Positions 43,262 to 51,682 of a stretch of DNA of 64,000 bases are shown piece by piece. Source of the stretch: Shinella lacus. Lineage in GTDB: Bacteria; Pseudomonadota; Alphaproteobacteria; Rhizobiales; Rhizobiaceae. The first letter of the stretch is position 1. Each line of letters begins with the position of its first letter. The stretch spans positions 372,001 to 436,000 of the forward strand of contig NZ_WHSB02000001.1 of assembly GCF_010994755.1 (NCBI RefSeq). Direction: 5' to 3'. The position numbers and the translations under genes were made by a program. Below the pieces are notes generated by a model, which had not been told where the DNA came from, did no database searches, and worked only from the letters and a program-made list of their open reading frames with translations.

Positions 43262-43434
43262 TCACCTGAGAGTAGAGCAATTCACGACCGCTCACGTTAA
43301 TGTCACCGGAACGACGGAGCCACGAGAGCGCCGGCGAGAATAGAGACACTGTACCGGACGTCTTGATCTTGCTGCCTCGCCCTGCTTAGTCTGTGCATCG
43401 CAGGTCGAACAATCCACCTTTGCTTGGGGTCGTT

Positions 43435-44373
43435 ATGTCCGTTGTTCAGTTCTCCACGCGCGATACGGCCGAAAACCTGCGCCGGGAGCTTGTCGAGGCG
43501 GTTTATAACGGGCATGTGCGCACCGGCCTCGATTTTCATGGCGAGGGGCCGGTTGAGATCGACGTGGCGCTGCGTGGCGTCGGCGATGTGCATATCGCCT
43601 TTGCCAACACGACGCCCGTGACACTCGTCACCCCGTCCGACGAGGAAGACCTGCTCTATCTGAGCGTCGCCGGCGGCAATGGCGTGCATGATGCGCGGGG
43701 CGAGGACCTCTACATCCGGCCGGGCGACGTCAATGTGATGCGGCGCGACCGCACGACGGTGACCACCGTCGCCGAGCGCAGTTCCTGCCTCAGCATCGCC
43801 ATTCCGCGCCGCCTTGTCGTCGATCGCATTTCCTCCAGCGACAACCTCCTCAAGACGCGCTCGCTCCGCGATCCCGCCGCCCATCTTCTCAACAGCTACG
43901 CCGTTTCGCTGCTGCACAACCATGTCGATATTCCGGAGGCGGACCAGGCGGTCTTCGCCGCGCACCTTGTTGACCTTGCGGTGCTGATGCTGGGCGCAAA
44001 GCGCGACAGCGGGCAGCAGGCCCGCAGGAACGGCGTGCGCGCCGCACGCCTGCAGGCGATCAAGGCCGATATCGCCGTCCATCTGTGCGATCCGCGCCTC
44101 TCCCTCGAATGGCTCGCCCGGCGTCACGGCATCAGTGTGCCCTATGTGCGGGCGCTATTCTATGAGGAAGGTACCAGCTTCACCGACCATGTGACGGCCG
44201 AGCGGCTCGACCATGTGCATGGGCTGCTGGGCGATCCCGGCTTCCGGCACCACACCATCGCCGCCATCGCGCTGATGGTCGGTTTCGGCGATATTTCCTG
44301 GTTCAACCAGGTTTTTCGCCGACGTTTTCAGGCGACGCCGTCGGACATCCGCCAAAGCATCGTCTCGAACTGA
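43435..44373 (+). CDS. AraC-family regulator
   Basis: 312 residues from ATG 43435 (a GTG at 43393 is in frame). The N-terminal ligand domain has the LLYLSVAGGNGVHDARGEDLYIRPGDVNVMRRD pattern in outline; the C-terminal double helix-turn-helix is clear (LSLEWLARRHGISVPYVRALFYEEG, HTIAAIALMVGFGDISWFNQVFRRRF). Its position after the IorAB unit makes it the candidate regulator. It is different in sequence from the AraC protein at 34467-35426. Confidence 0.9.
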   Translation: MSVVQFSTRDTAENLRRELVEAVYNGHVRTGLDFHGEGPVEIDVALRGVGDVHIAFANTTPVTLVTPSDEEDLLYLSVAGGNGVHDARGEDLYIRPGDVNVMRRDRTTVTTVAERSSCLSIAIPRRLVVDRISSSDNLLKTRSLRDPAAHLLNSYAVSLLHNHVDIPEADQAVFAAHLVDLAVLMLGAKRDSGQQARRNGVRAARLQAIKADIAVHLCDPRLSLEWLARRHGISVPYVRALFYEEGTSFTDHVTAERLDHVHGLLGDPGFRHHTIAAIALMVGFGDISWFNQVFRRRFQATPSDIRQSIVSN

Positions 44374-44479
44374 GACCGCCGCGAGTATCCCAAAACCCTG
44401 AGACCCTCCCCAAGCCAGCGTGACGTAAGGGCATGTAAGTTCGTGCCCATCGCTCCTGGCGAGAAAAACGAGGGACATC

Positions 44480-45985
44480 ATGGCACGCGATCCAAACGGC
44501 AACATCAACGGTACTGGCGGCAACGACATCCTGTGGGGCACCGCGCTGGTGCTCAGCGACGGCACATATGACAATTACAGCGACAGCGCGCTGCGCGGTC
44601 TTGGCGGCGACGACCTGATCTTCGGCGACATCTACAACAACGGCGACGATCACACAGAAGGCGACACCGCCTATGGCGGCGACGGCAACGACATCATCTA
44701 CGGCGATTGCGGCGAGGACGAACCGAACTGGCAGACCAGCGAGAACGGCGCCGCCGACGTGCTCTATGGTGACGCCGGTGGCGACCGCATCTACGGCCAG
44801 GCCGGCGGCGACCGGCTGGAAGGCGGCACGGGCAACGACCTGCTGGTCGGCGGCAGCGGTACGGACGCCCTGCGCGGCGGGAACGGCAACGACGTGCTCT
44901 GGGCGGGCCTCCAGAACGACATGACCTTCGAAACCGTCCGCAACACGCTGTTCGGCGATGCCGGCAACGACCGGCTCTATGGCAGCGCCGGCAGTGACGA
45001 GATGGACGGCGGCGACGACAACGACCAGCTCAACGGTGCCGGTGGCAACGACGATCTCGCCGGCGGCAACGGCGCGGACGTCATCTATGGCGGTGACGGC
45101 GACGACTATATCGAGGGCGGCGGCTACTATGCCACGGCGAGCGGAGACGGAGCGGACCTGCTCTATGGCGGCAATGGCAACGACCAGCTGTTCGGCTTCT
45201 CCGGCAACGACCGGCTATACGGCGGCGCCGGCAACGACGTTCTCAACGGAGGCACGGGCAACGACGTCTACGACGGCGGCGCGGGCGCCGATATCTATCG
45301 CTGCGCCAGCGGCGGCAACGACACCTATGTCTTCGGCGCGGGTGACACGTTCGAATGGGACTATTACGACGACGGCATCGACCTCGTCATGTCCTCCATC
45401 TCCCACACGCTCGGGCGCTACCACGAGAAGCTGACGCTGCTCGGCACGGCCGCCACCGGCGTCGGCAATGCCTCGGCCAATACGATCCTCGGGAACGCCG
45501 CCGCCAACACGCTGCGCGGCCTTGGCGGCAATGATCTCCTCAATGGTCTCGGCGGCAACGACCTTCTCTATGGCGGCGCGGGCGCGGACAGGCTGTCGGC
45601 CGGCGCCGGCAACGACAAGCTCTATGGCGGCGCCGGCAAGGACATCCTGACCGGCGGCGGCGGAAACGACACCTTCATTTTCATGAACAGGCCGACGGCG
45701 GCCAACCGCGACACGATCACCGACTTCAACCGCGCGGCCGACACGATCGGCCTGGAAAAGGACGTTTTCGCCGGCCTTGGCCCGCTCGGCAAGCTGAGCT
45801 CGGCGCTGTTCAAGACGATCGGCGTCGGCAATGCCAAGGTCGATGCCAGTGACCGGGTAATCTACGACAACAAGACCGGCGCCCTCTATTACGACGCCGA
45901 CGGCTCCGGAGATGCCGCCCGCCAGCTCATCGCCACCCTGGACGATGGCCTGCGCCTGACCTCGGCGGATATCCTCGTGCTTTAG
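44480..45985 (+). CDS. RTX beta-roll protein (haemolysin-type calcium-binding repeats)
   Basis: 501 residues, almost wholly made of GGxGxDxLxG nonapeptide repeats (for example YGGDGNDIIYGD, GGTGNDLLVGG, GGNGNDQLFG) that form calcium-binding beta-rolls. The C-terminal ~90 residues (DTITDFNRAADTIGLEKDVFAGLG...LTSADILVL) form a non-repeat segment of the kind used as a type I secretion signal. No enzymatic domain is visible. It should be secreted and fold on meeting calcium. No type I secretion genes lie in the window, so export must rely on genes elsewhere. GAGGGA precedes the ATG. Confidence 0.92.
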   Translation: MARDPNGNINGTGGNDILWGTALVLSDGTYDNYSDSALRGLGGDDLIFGDIYNNGDDHTEGDTAYGGDGNDIIYGDCGEDEPNWQTSENGAADVLYGDAGGDRIYGQAGGDRLEGGTGNDLLVGGSGTDALRGGNGNDVLWAGLQNDMTFETVRNTLFGDAGNDRLYGSAGSDEMDGGDDNDQLNGAGGNDDLAGGNGADVIYGGDGDDYIEGGGYYATASGDGADLLYGGNGNDQLFGFSGNDRLYGGAGNDVLNGGTGNDVYDGGAGADIYRCASGGNDTYVFGAGDTFEWDYYDDGIDLVMSSISHTLGRYHEKLTLLGTAATGVGNASANTILGNAAANTLRGLGGNDLLNGLGGNDLLYGGAGADRLSAGAGNDKLYGGAGKDILTGGGGNDTFIFMNRPTAANRDTITDFNRAADTIGLEKDVFAGLGPLGKLSSALFKTIGVGNAKVDASDRVIYDNKTGALYYDADGSGDAARQLIATLDDGLRLTSADILVL

Positions 45986-45996
45986 CATGTCGGATG

Positions 45997-46023
45997 GCAT
46001 GGCGGCCGATCGGGCCGCCATGC
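45997..46023. terminator. Hairpin between the convergent RTX and DUF2235 genes
   Basis: Perfect 11-bp stem GCATGGCGGCC / GGCCGCCATGC with a 5-nt loop, 12 bp after the RTX stop codon. No U tract; likely bidirectional 3' structure. Confidence 0.55.
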
Positions 46024-46041
46024 TGCCGGCAAAGCCGGACG

Positions 46042-47589
46042 CTACCGCTTGACCGTCAGCCGCACGCTGCCGCGGTTGTTGTCGTAAGTCTGCCAGGCGT
46101 CGTTGGCGAAGGCGTAGAGGTAGCCGTTCTTCTTCGGCGTGAAATCCTTGCCGGTGCCGATTTCGAACTCCTCGTGCGGCGCGAAGCTGAGCCGGTCCTC
46201 CGGCTTCTTTTCCGGCAGCACGCCATTGGCGACCATGCCGATCAGCGAGAACCAGGGGGCGTCCTCCGCGCGCTTGGTGTACCAGAAATCCACCTGGTGA
46301 TTGCCGGTCAGCTTCGTGAAGAGCTGCTCGCCCTTGCCGAAGATCGACGAGGCGATCTGGACGGCCTCGCCGAGGTGGAATTTGCCGTCATTGGTGCCGG
46401 AGGGCGGGCAGGTGATCTCGCCGTCCATCCATTCGCCCTTGGCGGAAAACCGGTAGGTGACGCCGGCCTCCAGAAAGAGCCCGGTAAAATTCCACCGTTC
46501 GCGCGCGAAAACGTCGACCGTCACCTCCTGCCCCTTGTCGAGGCGCTTGGTCTTCCAGTAGTCGCCCTGCGTGAGCGGCGGGTTGTCGTGGCGATCGCGC
46601 GCGGAGCGGTGCAGCTCCGTGCTGCTTGCAGAGAAAAGCGGCACGCTGCGCGGCCGGGTCCGCAAGGTCTTGAACACGCCGGTCACCGAATCGTGCAGCA
46701 GGCCGAGCGGATCGGCGACGAGCTGCTGCTGGATGTTTTCGCGGAAATTCAGGCCCAGCGCCCGCACCTCCTCGATCATCCAGTCGAGCGCGCCGTCGGA
46801 GAGTCCGCTGCGGCCATAACCGCCGCCGACATCGGCATGCACGCCCGGAAACCAGATCTGCTGCACCGTCGGGCGATCCTCGACATTCGTCCAGAGCGTC
46901 GGCGTAAAGCTCTGGCGGCGCTCATCGATGGCGATGGCGTGGCGGGCATTCTTGACGACCGGGCTCAGCTCCGTGTCGTGAAAGCTGTGTTTGGCCGGGT
47001 CGTCCAGTAGGTTGAGCAGCGCCAGGTCATCCGGCACACCGAGCGCGCCGACCGTATCCCACACGCCGATGCAGTGGATCGGCATCGAATGTTTGCATTT
47101 CTGGCCGCTCGCGACGCCATGGAACGGCAGGCGCTTCGTCGCAGTCACGGGCTTTGCGGTCTTTTCCGGCGTGCGGTAATTCTCGAAAAGCGTCTCGATG
47201 GCGGCCCAGATCGCCTTTTCCTCCAGCCCCGCGGCCTTCAACAGGCCGCAGCGGGAGATCATCCCGCCGAGGCTGCGCACGGTATAGGCGCCGCGGCTGA
47301 AGCCGAAGAGCCAGATCTGTGCGCCGTCCTCGTAGGTGCGCGCCAGCCAGTTGTAGGCGCTCATGATATTGCGATCGAGCCCCTCGCCCATGCCGCCGCC
47401 GGCAAGGCGATCCCACACACCGCCGTCGGTGCCGACGCCGGGATGGTAATAGGCCCGCTGTTCCCGGCCGGCCCCGTCCAGAGGTGCGAGCGCGTGGTGC
47501 AGTTTCACGACATTGGTCGGCGCCGGCAGCCCGTCTTCCAGTTGATCGGGCGTGTTCCAGGTTCCGTCGCAGAATACGATGAGATGCAT
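46042..47589 (-). CDS. DUF2235-domain alpha/beta hydrolase with extra C-terminal domain
   Basis: 515 residues. The N-terminal ~330 residues are DUF2235: LIVFCDGTWNTPDQ at the start, the nucleophile elbow LFGFSRGAYTVRSLGG (GxSxG), and HADVGGGYGRSGLSD with the catalytic acid. DUF2235 includes the Tle1-type phospholipase effectors of type VI secretion. The C-terminal ~170 residues (YWKTKRLDKGQEVTVDVFA...FTPKKNGYLYAFANDAW) look like a beta-sandwich of unknown role. No type VI genes, VgrG or immunity gene are nearby, so an effector role is unsupported here. Confidence 0.85.
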   Translation of the reverse strand: MHLIVFCDGTWNTPDQLEDGLPAPTNVVKLHHALAPLDGAGREQRAYYHPGVGTDGGVWDRLAGGGMGEGLDRNIMSAYNWLARTYEDGAQIWLFGFSRGAYTVRSLGGMISRCGLLKAAGLEEKAIWAAIETLFENYRTPEKTAKPVTATKRLPFHGVASGQKCKHSMPIHCIGVWDTVGALGVPDDLALLNLLDDPAKHSFHDTELSPVVKNARHAIAIDERRQSFTPTLWTNVEDRPTVQQIWFPGVHADVGGGYGRSGLSDGALDWMIEEVRALGLNFRENIQQQLVADPLGLLHDSVTGVFKTLRTRPRSVPLFSASSTELHRSARDRHDNPPLTQGDYWKTKRLDKGQEVTVDVFARERWNFTGLFLEAGVTYRFSAKGEWMDGEITCPPSGTNDGKFHLGEAVQIASSIFGKGEQLFTKLTGNHQVDFWYTKRAEDAPWFSLIGMVANGVLPEKKPEDRLSFAPHEEFEIGTGKDFTPKKNGYLYAFANDAWQTYDNNRGSVRLTVKR

Positions 47590-47678
47590 CTTCCCCTCCT
47601 CCGAGACGTTTCTGCCGGAAAGTATGCCGCCAAATCGGCGGAAGGAAAGAAGGTTTTACAATTTAAAGGCGATCCCTT

Positions 47679-48128
47679 TTAGATCTTGATGTCGTAGGTC
47701 ACCCAGGCCGTCTTGCTCGCCACCCGATCGTAGACCCCGCGGCCGCGATAATTGTTCTCGGCGGTGATCCAGCGCACGACGGACCATCCTTCGCCTGCGG
47801 CAATCGAGCGGACGTTTTCGATCAGCGCGTCGGCGGCACCGGTGCCGCGGGCATCGGGCGAGACGAAAAGGTCATCGAGGAAGCAGCCGGTGGTGGCGGA
47901 GAGCGGCCGCGGGAACGGCCGGAAATGCGCGAGACCGATCAGGGTGCCATCCGCACGCGCGGCGACGAGGCCGCGTGGGTCCTTGTTCGCATCGTGCAGC
48001 CACGACCAGACCGTGTCGCGCATCTGCGCGGTCTGGGTGACGTTGTAGAAGGTCGCATAGCCCTGATAGAGCGCGTCCCATTGCGCGCGATCATCCAGAT
48101 GAAGCGCGCGAACCGTGATGTCGGGCAT
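47679..48128 (-). CDS. GNAT-family N-acetyltransferase
   Basis: 149 residues from ATG 48128 (GAAAGG ahead), after discarding a longer frame that runs into the divergent gene. The acetyl-CoA site is in LFVSPDARGTGAADALIENV, and the fold is that of small GNAT enzymes (VRWITAENNYRGRGVYDRV near the end). It is divergent from the EnuR-like regulator gene; whether it belongs to the ectoine module is unclear, although acetylated intermediates occur in that pathway. Substrate unknown. Confidence 0.88.
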   Translation of the reverse strand: MPDITVRALHLDDRAQWDALYQGYATFYNVTQTAQMRDTVWSWLHDANKDPRGLVAARADGTLIGLAHFRPFPRPLSATTGCFLDDLFVSPDARGTGAADALIENVRSIAAGEGWSVVRWITAENNYRGRGVYDRVASKTAWVTYDIKI

Positions 48129-48249
48129 TGAAAAACCTTTCTGGGGAGTTTGGCCGTTGAGAAATGTTAGCAGCGAAAGCCTCGCGCGTGCCACCGGGAA
48201 AGATTCCCATGAGGATTGAAATTGTCCTGCATTTGGCCGACAAGAATGC

Positions 48250-49632
48250 ATGACAAAGTGGCGACCCGATGCCGGCCAATTGCGGCGGCCCGTTTACATT
48301 TCTCTTGCGGACCAGTTCACCGCGGCCATCAAGAGCGGCCGGCTTTTGCACGAGGAAAAGCTGCCGGGACACCGGGACCTCGCCTATGACCTGAAGGTCT
48401 CGATCCAGACGGTCAGCAAGGCCTATGACGTCCTGGCGCGGCGCGGGCTGGTTTCGGGCGAGGTCGGCCGCGGCACCTATGTGACGTCGACCGGCCCTTC
48501 CCTGCAATCTCCCTACATCGCCGAGCGCCTGGCCAATGTCATCGATCTTTCCATCGTCACGCCCGTCTGCACCTCCTTTCATCTGAACCGGATGAAGGAT
48601 GCGCTGCACCGGCTGGCGGACACCTTGCCGCCGGCTGCCGTGCTGTCGTTTCGGCCGAACACGATTTTCCCGCGTCACAACGAGGCGGCGGTCACCTGGC
48701 TTTCCACCTTGGGCGTGAGCACGTCGCCACAGAACCTGCTTGTCACGAATGGCGCCTCCTCCGCCTTCACCATCGCGCTGATGTCCGCCGCCGGCCCCGG
48801 AACGGTGCTGGCGGCGGAGGAAATCTGCTACCACGTGATCCGCCCGCTATCGGATTATCTGGGCATGCGCGTGCGCGCGATTGCCGCCGATGGGGACGGC
48901 ATGCTGCCCGAGGCGCTCGAAGAGGCCTGCCTGCGGGACAAGGTGCGCGTCCTGGTTCTCCAGCCGAACCTCGCCAATCCGACGACCACGCTGATGCCGG
49001 AAGCCCGGCGCCTGGCGCTTGCCGAAATGGCGCGGAAATATGACCTGACCATCATCGAAAACGATGTGTTCGGCCCGCTGATCACCAACCGGCCAAGGCC
49101 GATAGCGGCACTCGCCCCCGAACGCACGATCTACTTTACCGGCTTCACGAAGGTCGCCATACCGGGACTGAGGATCGGCTATATCGCGGCGCCGGATCAC
49201 TTTGCGGCGACCATCGCCAACCGGCAATTGATGGCAAACTGGATGGCGACACCGATGATCGCCGAACTCGCCACGCTCTGGCTGGGCGACGGCACGATCG
49301 GCAAACTCGTCGATTGGCAGCGCGAGACCCTGCGGGCACGCCACCGGATCGTCGCGGACGCCTTGCACGGCGCGCATTATCGCGCGCATCCGGAAGCGCT
49401 GCATGTCTGGCTGACGCTGCCGCCGGATCACGACGAACTGGCCTTCGTGTCGCAGGCCCGGGTTCGCGGCGTTGCGGTCGCCCCCAGCATGCCCTTCTCT
49501 CTTTCGGGGTTGCCGGTGGGGGCCGTCCGGGTGTCGGTCGGCGCGACGGAGGCGGACGAGCTTCGCGCCGGGCTCGACATCCTCGCCTCGCTGCTGCGCG
49601 CAGCGCCCGACCGGAGCGTGCTGACGATCTAG
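48250..49632 (+). CDS. MocR/GntR-type PLP-binding regulator, EnuR-like
   Basis: 460 residues. An N-terminal GntR winged helix (YISLADQFTAAIKSGRLLHEEKLPGHRDLAYDLKVSIQTVSKAYDVL in outline) is fused to an aminotransferase-fold domain with the likely PLP lysine in FTGFTKVAIPGLRIGY. In ectoine users, EnuR of this class represses catabolic genes until the intermediate ADABA binds PLP. The downstream eutA and doeA support that assignment. It is separated from eutA by 80 bp. Confidence 0.8.
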   Translation: MTKWRPDAGQLRRPVYISLADQFTAAIKSGRLLHEEKLPGHRDLAYDLKVSIQTVSKAYDVLARRGLVSGEVGRGTYVTSTGPSLQSPYIAERLANVIDLSIVTPVCTSFHLNRMKDALHRLADTLPPAAVLSFRPNTIFPRHNEAAVTWLSTLGVSTSPQNLLVTNGASSAFTIALMSAAGPGTVLAAEEICYHVIRPLSDYLGMRVRAIAADGDGMLPEALEEACLRDKVRVLVLQPNLANPTTTLMPEARRLALAEMARKYDLTIIENDVFGPLITNRPRPIAALAPERTIYFTGFTKVAIPGLRIGYIAAPDHFAATIANRQLMANWMATPMIAELATLWLGDGTIGKLVDWQRETLRARHRIVADALHGAHYRAHPEALHVWLTLPPDHDELAFVSQARVRGVAVAPSMPFSLSGLPVGAVRVSVGATEADELRAGLDILASLLRAAPDRSVLTI

Positions 49633-49712
49633 AAATTGACACGTGTCTTTTTCACCAATTGACGCGCATCTCTTTCCATTGCTCAATGCTCGCGGAACCC
49701 ACCGGAGCTGGC

Positions 49713-50486
49713 ATGATCGAAGAGAGGCAGCATAAGTCGACTTTGGATGACCGCCCGGCAGGAAAGCGGATCGGTCTCATCGCGCTTGCCACGGATCACA
49801 CGGTGGAGGCGGATTTCCGGCGGCTCGTCGCGCGCGACGACATTGCGGTCCATGTGACGCGCGTCAGCTACGCCAACCCGACGACGCCGGAAAACCTGCT
49901 GGCAATGCAGCCGCACCTCACCGCCGCGGCCTCCCTCATCCTGCCGGATGAGGCGCTGGATGCGATCGTCTATGGCTGCACCTCGGCCTCGGTCATCATC
50001 GGCGAACCGGAAATCGCCAAAGCCATCGAAGCAGGCAAACCGGGCGTACCCGTCGTCACGCCGGCTGGCGCCGCCGTTGCCGCGCTACGTGTGTTGCAGG
50101 CCAACCGCATTGCTATCCTCACACCCTATGTCCGCAGAACGGCCGAGCCCATGCATGCCTTCTTCACGGCACAAGGCTTTCAGGTCGATCGCCTCGCCTG
50201 CCTCGGCATGGAAGACGATCGCGACATGGCGCGCCTGCCGCACGCCGAAATCGTCCGGCTCGCCATCGAGACGGTGACGCCGGAGACGCAGGCGCTTTTC
50301 ATCGCCTGCACGGCCCTGCGCGCCGCCGAATGCGTGGCGGAGATCGAGAGGCGAACCGGATTGCCGGTCGTCACCAGCAATCTCGCCGCCGCCTGGGCAA
50401 GCCTCCGGCTGTGTGGCGTCGGTGCCGATCCGCATTCCAACGCACGCCTGCTCGCGCTTGCCGGCACACCCGACCTACCCGCCTAA
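49713..50486 (+). CDS. eutA: EutA-like Asp/Glu racemase-family protein (ectoine utilisation)
   Basis: 257 residues from ATG 49713, with GGAG 6 bp ahead. IGLIALATDHTVEADFRRLV, VSYANPTTPENL, YGCTSASVIIGE and FIACTALRAAE are the pattern of the EutA/maleate cis-trans isomerase-like family, with the two catalytic cysteines in the CTSAS and CTALR motifs. In ectoine clusters EutA works with EutB and EutC on hydroxyectoine-derived intermediates. Neither eutB nor eutC is present in the window. Confidence 0.83.
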   Translation: MIEERQHKSTLDDRPAGKRIGLIALATDHTVEADFRRLVARDDIAVHVTRVSYANPTTPENLLAMQPHLTAAASLILPDEALDAIVYGCTSASVIIGEPEIAKAIEAGKPGVPVVTPAGAAVAALRVLQANRIAILTPYVRRTAEPMHAFFTAQGFQVDRLACLGMEDDRDMARLPHAEIVRLAIETVTPETQALFIACTALRAAECVAEIERRTGLPVVTSNLAAAWASLRLCGVGADPHSNARLLALAGTPDLPA

Positions 50487-50503
50487 GAACAGGATGAATT
50501 CCA

Positions 50504-51682
50504 ATGATCCAACTGCCCTTCGCGCTGAGCGAATACAGGACCAGGCTCCAGGCCATCCGCGCAGAGATGGCGCGCCGCAATCTCGATCTGCTGATCGTGA
50601 ACGACGTCGCCAACCAGCATTACATCACCGGCTATGACGGCTGGTCGTTCTATACGCCGCAGGTGGTGCTGGTGCCCCTTGCCGACGAGGAGCCGGTCTG
50701 GATCGGCCGCGCCATGGACGCGGCGGGCGGCCTGCTCACCGCCTGGATGAAGCCCGAAAACGTCGTCGGCTTCCCCGAAGACCACGTCCAGCGCGCCGAC
50801 CGGCACCCGATGGACTGGATTGCCGAATGGATCAGCCGGAAAGGCTGGGGCCGCGGCACGATCGGCATCGAGCTCGAAGCCTATTATTATTCGCCCAAGG
50901 CCCATGCGCGCCTCACCGCGGGCCTGCCGAACGCCACCTTCCAGGATGCGGACCTGTTGGTGAACTGGATTCGCAGCGTCAAGTCGGAAGCCGAGATCGA
51001 CTATCTCCGCAAGGCCTCGCGGCTCGCCGAAGCGGCCGTTACCGCGGCCTATGAGGTCATTGCGCCCGGTGTGCGCGAATGCGATGCGATCGCCAGGATC
51101 CAGGCGGCGCAGGTGGCGGGCTCTCCAGATTTCGCCGGTGACATCACCGCCCTGCCGCCAACCATCCTTGGCGGCGAGAATGCCTCGGCGCCGCATGTCA
51201 TGTGGAGCGATCGCCGGTTCGGCGCAAACGAAACCGTGGCACTCGAACTTGCGGGCGTCGTGCGCCGTTATACGGCCGGCCTCGCGCGCACCATGCAGCT
51301 CGGCACCATGCCGACCAAGGTCGGCGATACCAGCAAGGCCGTGCTCGAAGGCATGGAGGCGGTGCTCGCGACCATCAAGCCGGGCGTCACCGCAGAGGCG
51401 GTCGAGGCAAGCTGGCGCCAGGTCATCCAGCGCTACGGCCTGAAGAAGGAATCGCGCATCGGCTATTCGATCGGCGTCGCCTATCCGCCCGACTGGGGCG
51501 AACACACGATCAGCCTGCGCCCCGGCGACAAGACCGTTTTGCAACCCGGCAACGTCCTGCATTCCATCCTCGGCATGTGGATGGACGGCTGGGGCATCGA
51601 GGTCAGCGAAACGATCCTCGTGACGGAGAACGGCAACGAGACGCTGACCCGCTTCCCGCGAGACATCCATGTTAAATGCTGA
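50504..51682 (+). CDS. doeA: Ectoine hydrolase DoeA/EutD (M24 peptidase fold)
   Basis: 392 residues. The creatinase/aminopeptidase P fold is recognisable, with the substrate region HYITGYDGWSFYTPQVVLV close to known ectoine hydrolases. As in DoeA, the standard five metal ligands of M24 peptidases are not all present (for example APHVMWSDRRFGANETVALELAGV where the Asp ligands would be). Known reaction: it opens the ectoine ring to N-alpha-acetyl-diaminobutyrate (and ADABA isomers). It follows eutA by 17 bp and overlaps the next gene by 14 bp. Confidence 0.85.
   Translation: MIQLPFALSEYRTRLQAIRAEMARRNLDLLIVNDVANQHYITGYDGWSFYTPQVVLVPLADEEPVWIGRAMDAAGGLLTAWMKPENVVGFPEDHVQRADRHPMDWIAEWISRKGWGRGTIGIELEAYYYSPKAHARLTAGLPNATFQDADLLVNWIRSVKSEAEIDYLRKASRLAEAAVTAAYEVIAPGVRECDAIARIQAAQVAGSPDFAGDITALPPTILGGENASAPHVMWSDRRFGANETVALELAGVVRRYTAGLARTMQLGTMPTKVGDTSKAVLEGMEAVLATIKPGVTAEAVEASWRQVIQRYGLKKESRIGYSIGVAYPPDWGEHTISLRPGDKTVLQPGNVLHSILGMWMDGWGIEVSETILVTENGNETLTRFPRDIHVKC

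Noticed and set aside
44480-45985. Regular repeats in the DNA that could be taken for a CRISPR or satellite array
   Set aside because: The periodicity comes from GGxGxD codons of the RTX repeats; no identical repeat-spacer pattern. No CRISPR array was seen anywhere.
46042-48128. Type VI secretion island
   Set aside because: The DUF2235 gene has no VgrG, Hcp, Tss or immunity gene nearby, so a secretion island is not supported.
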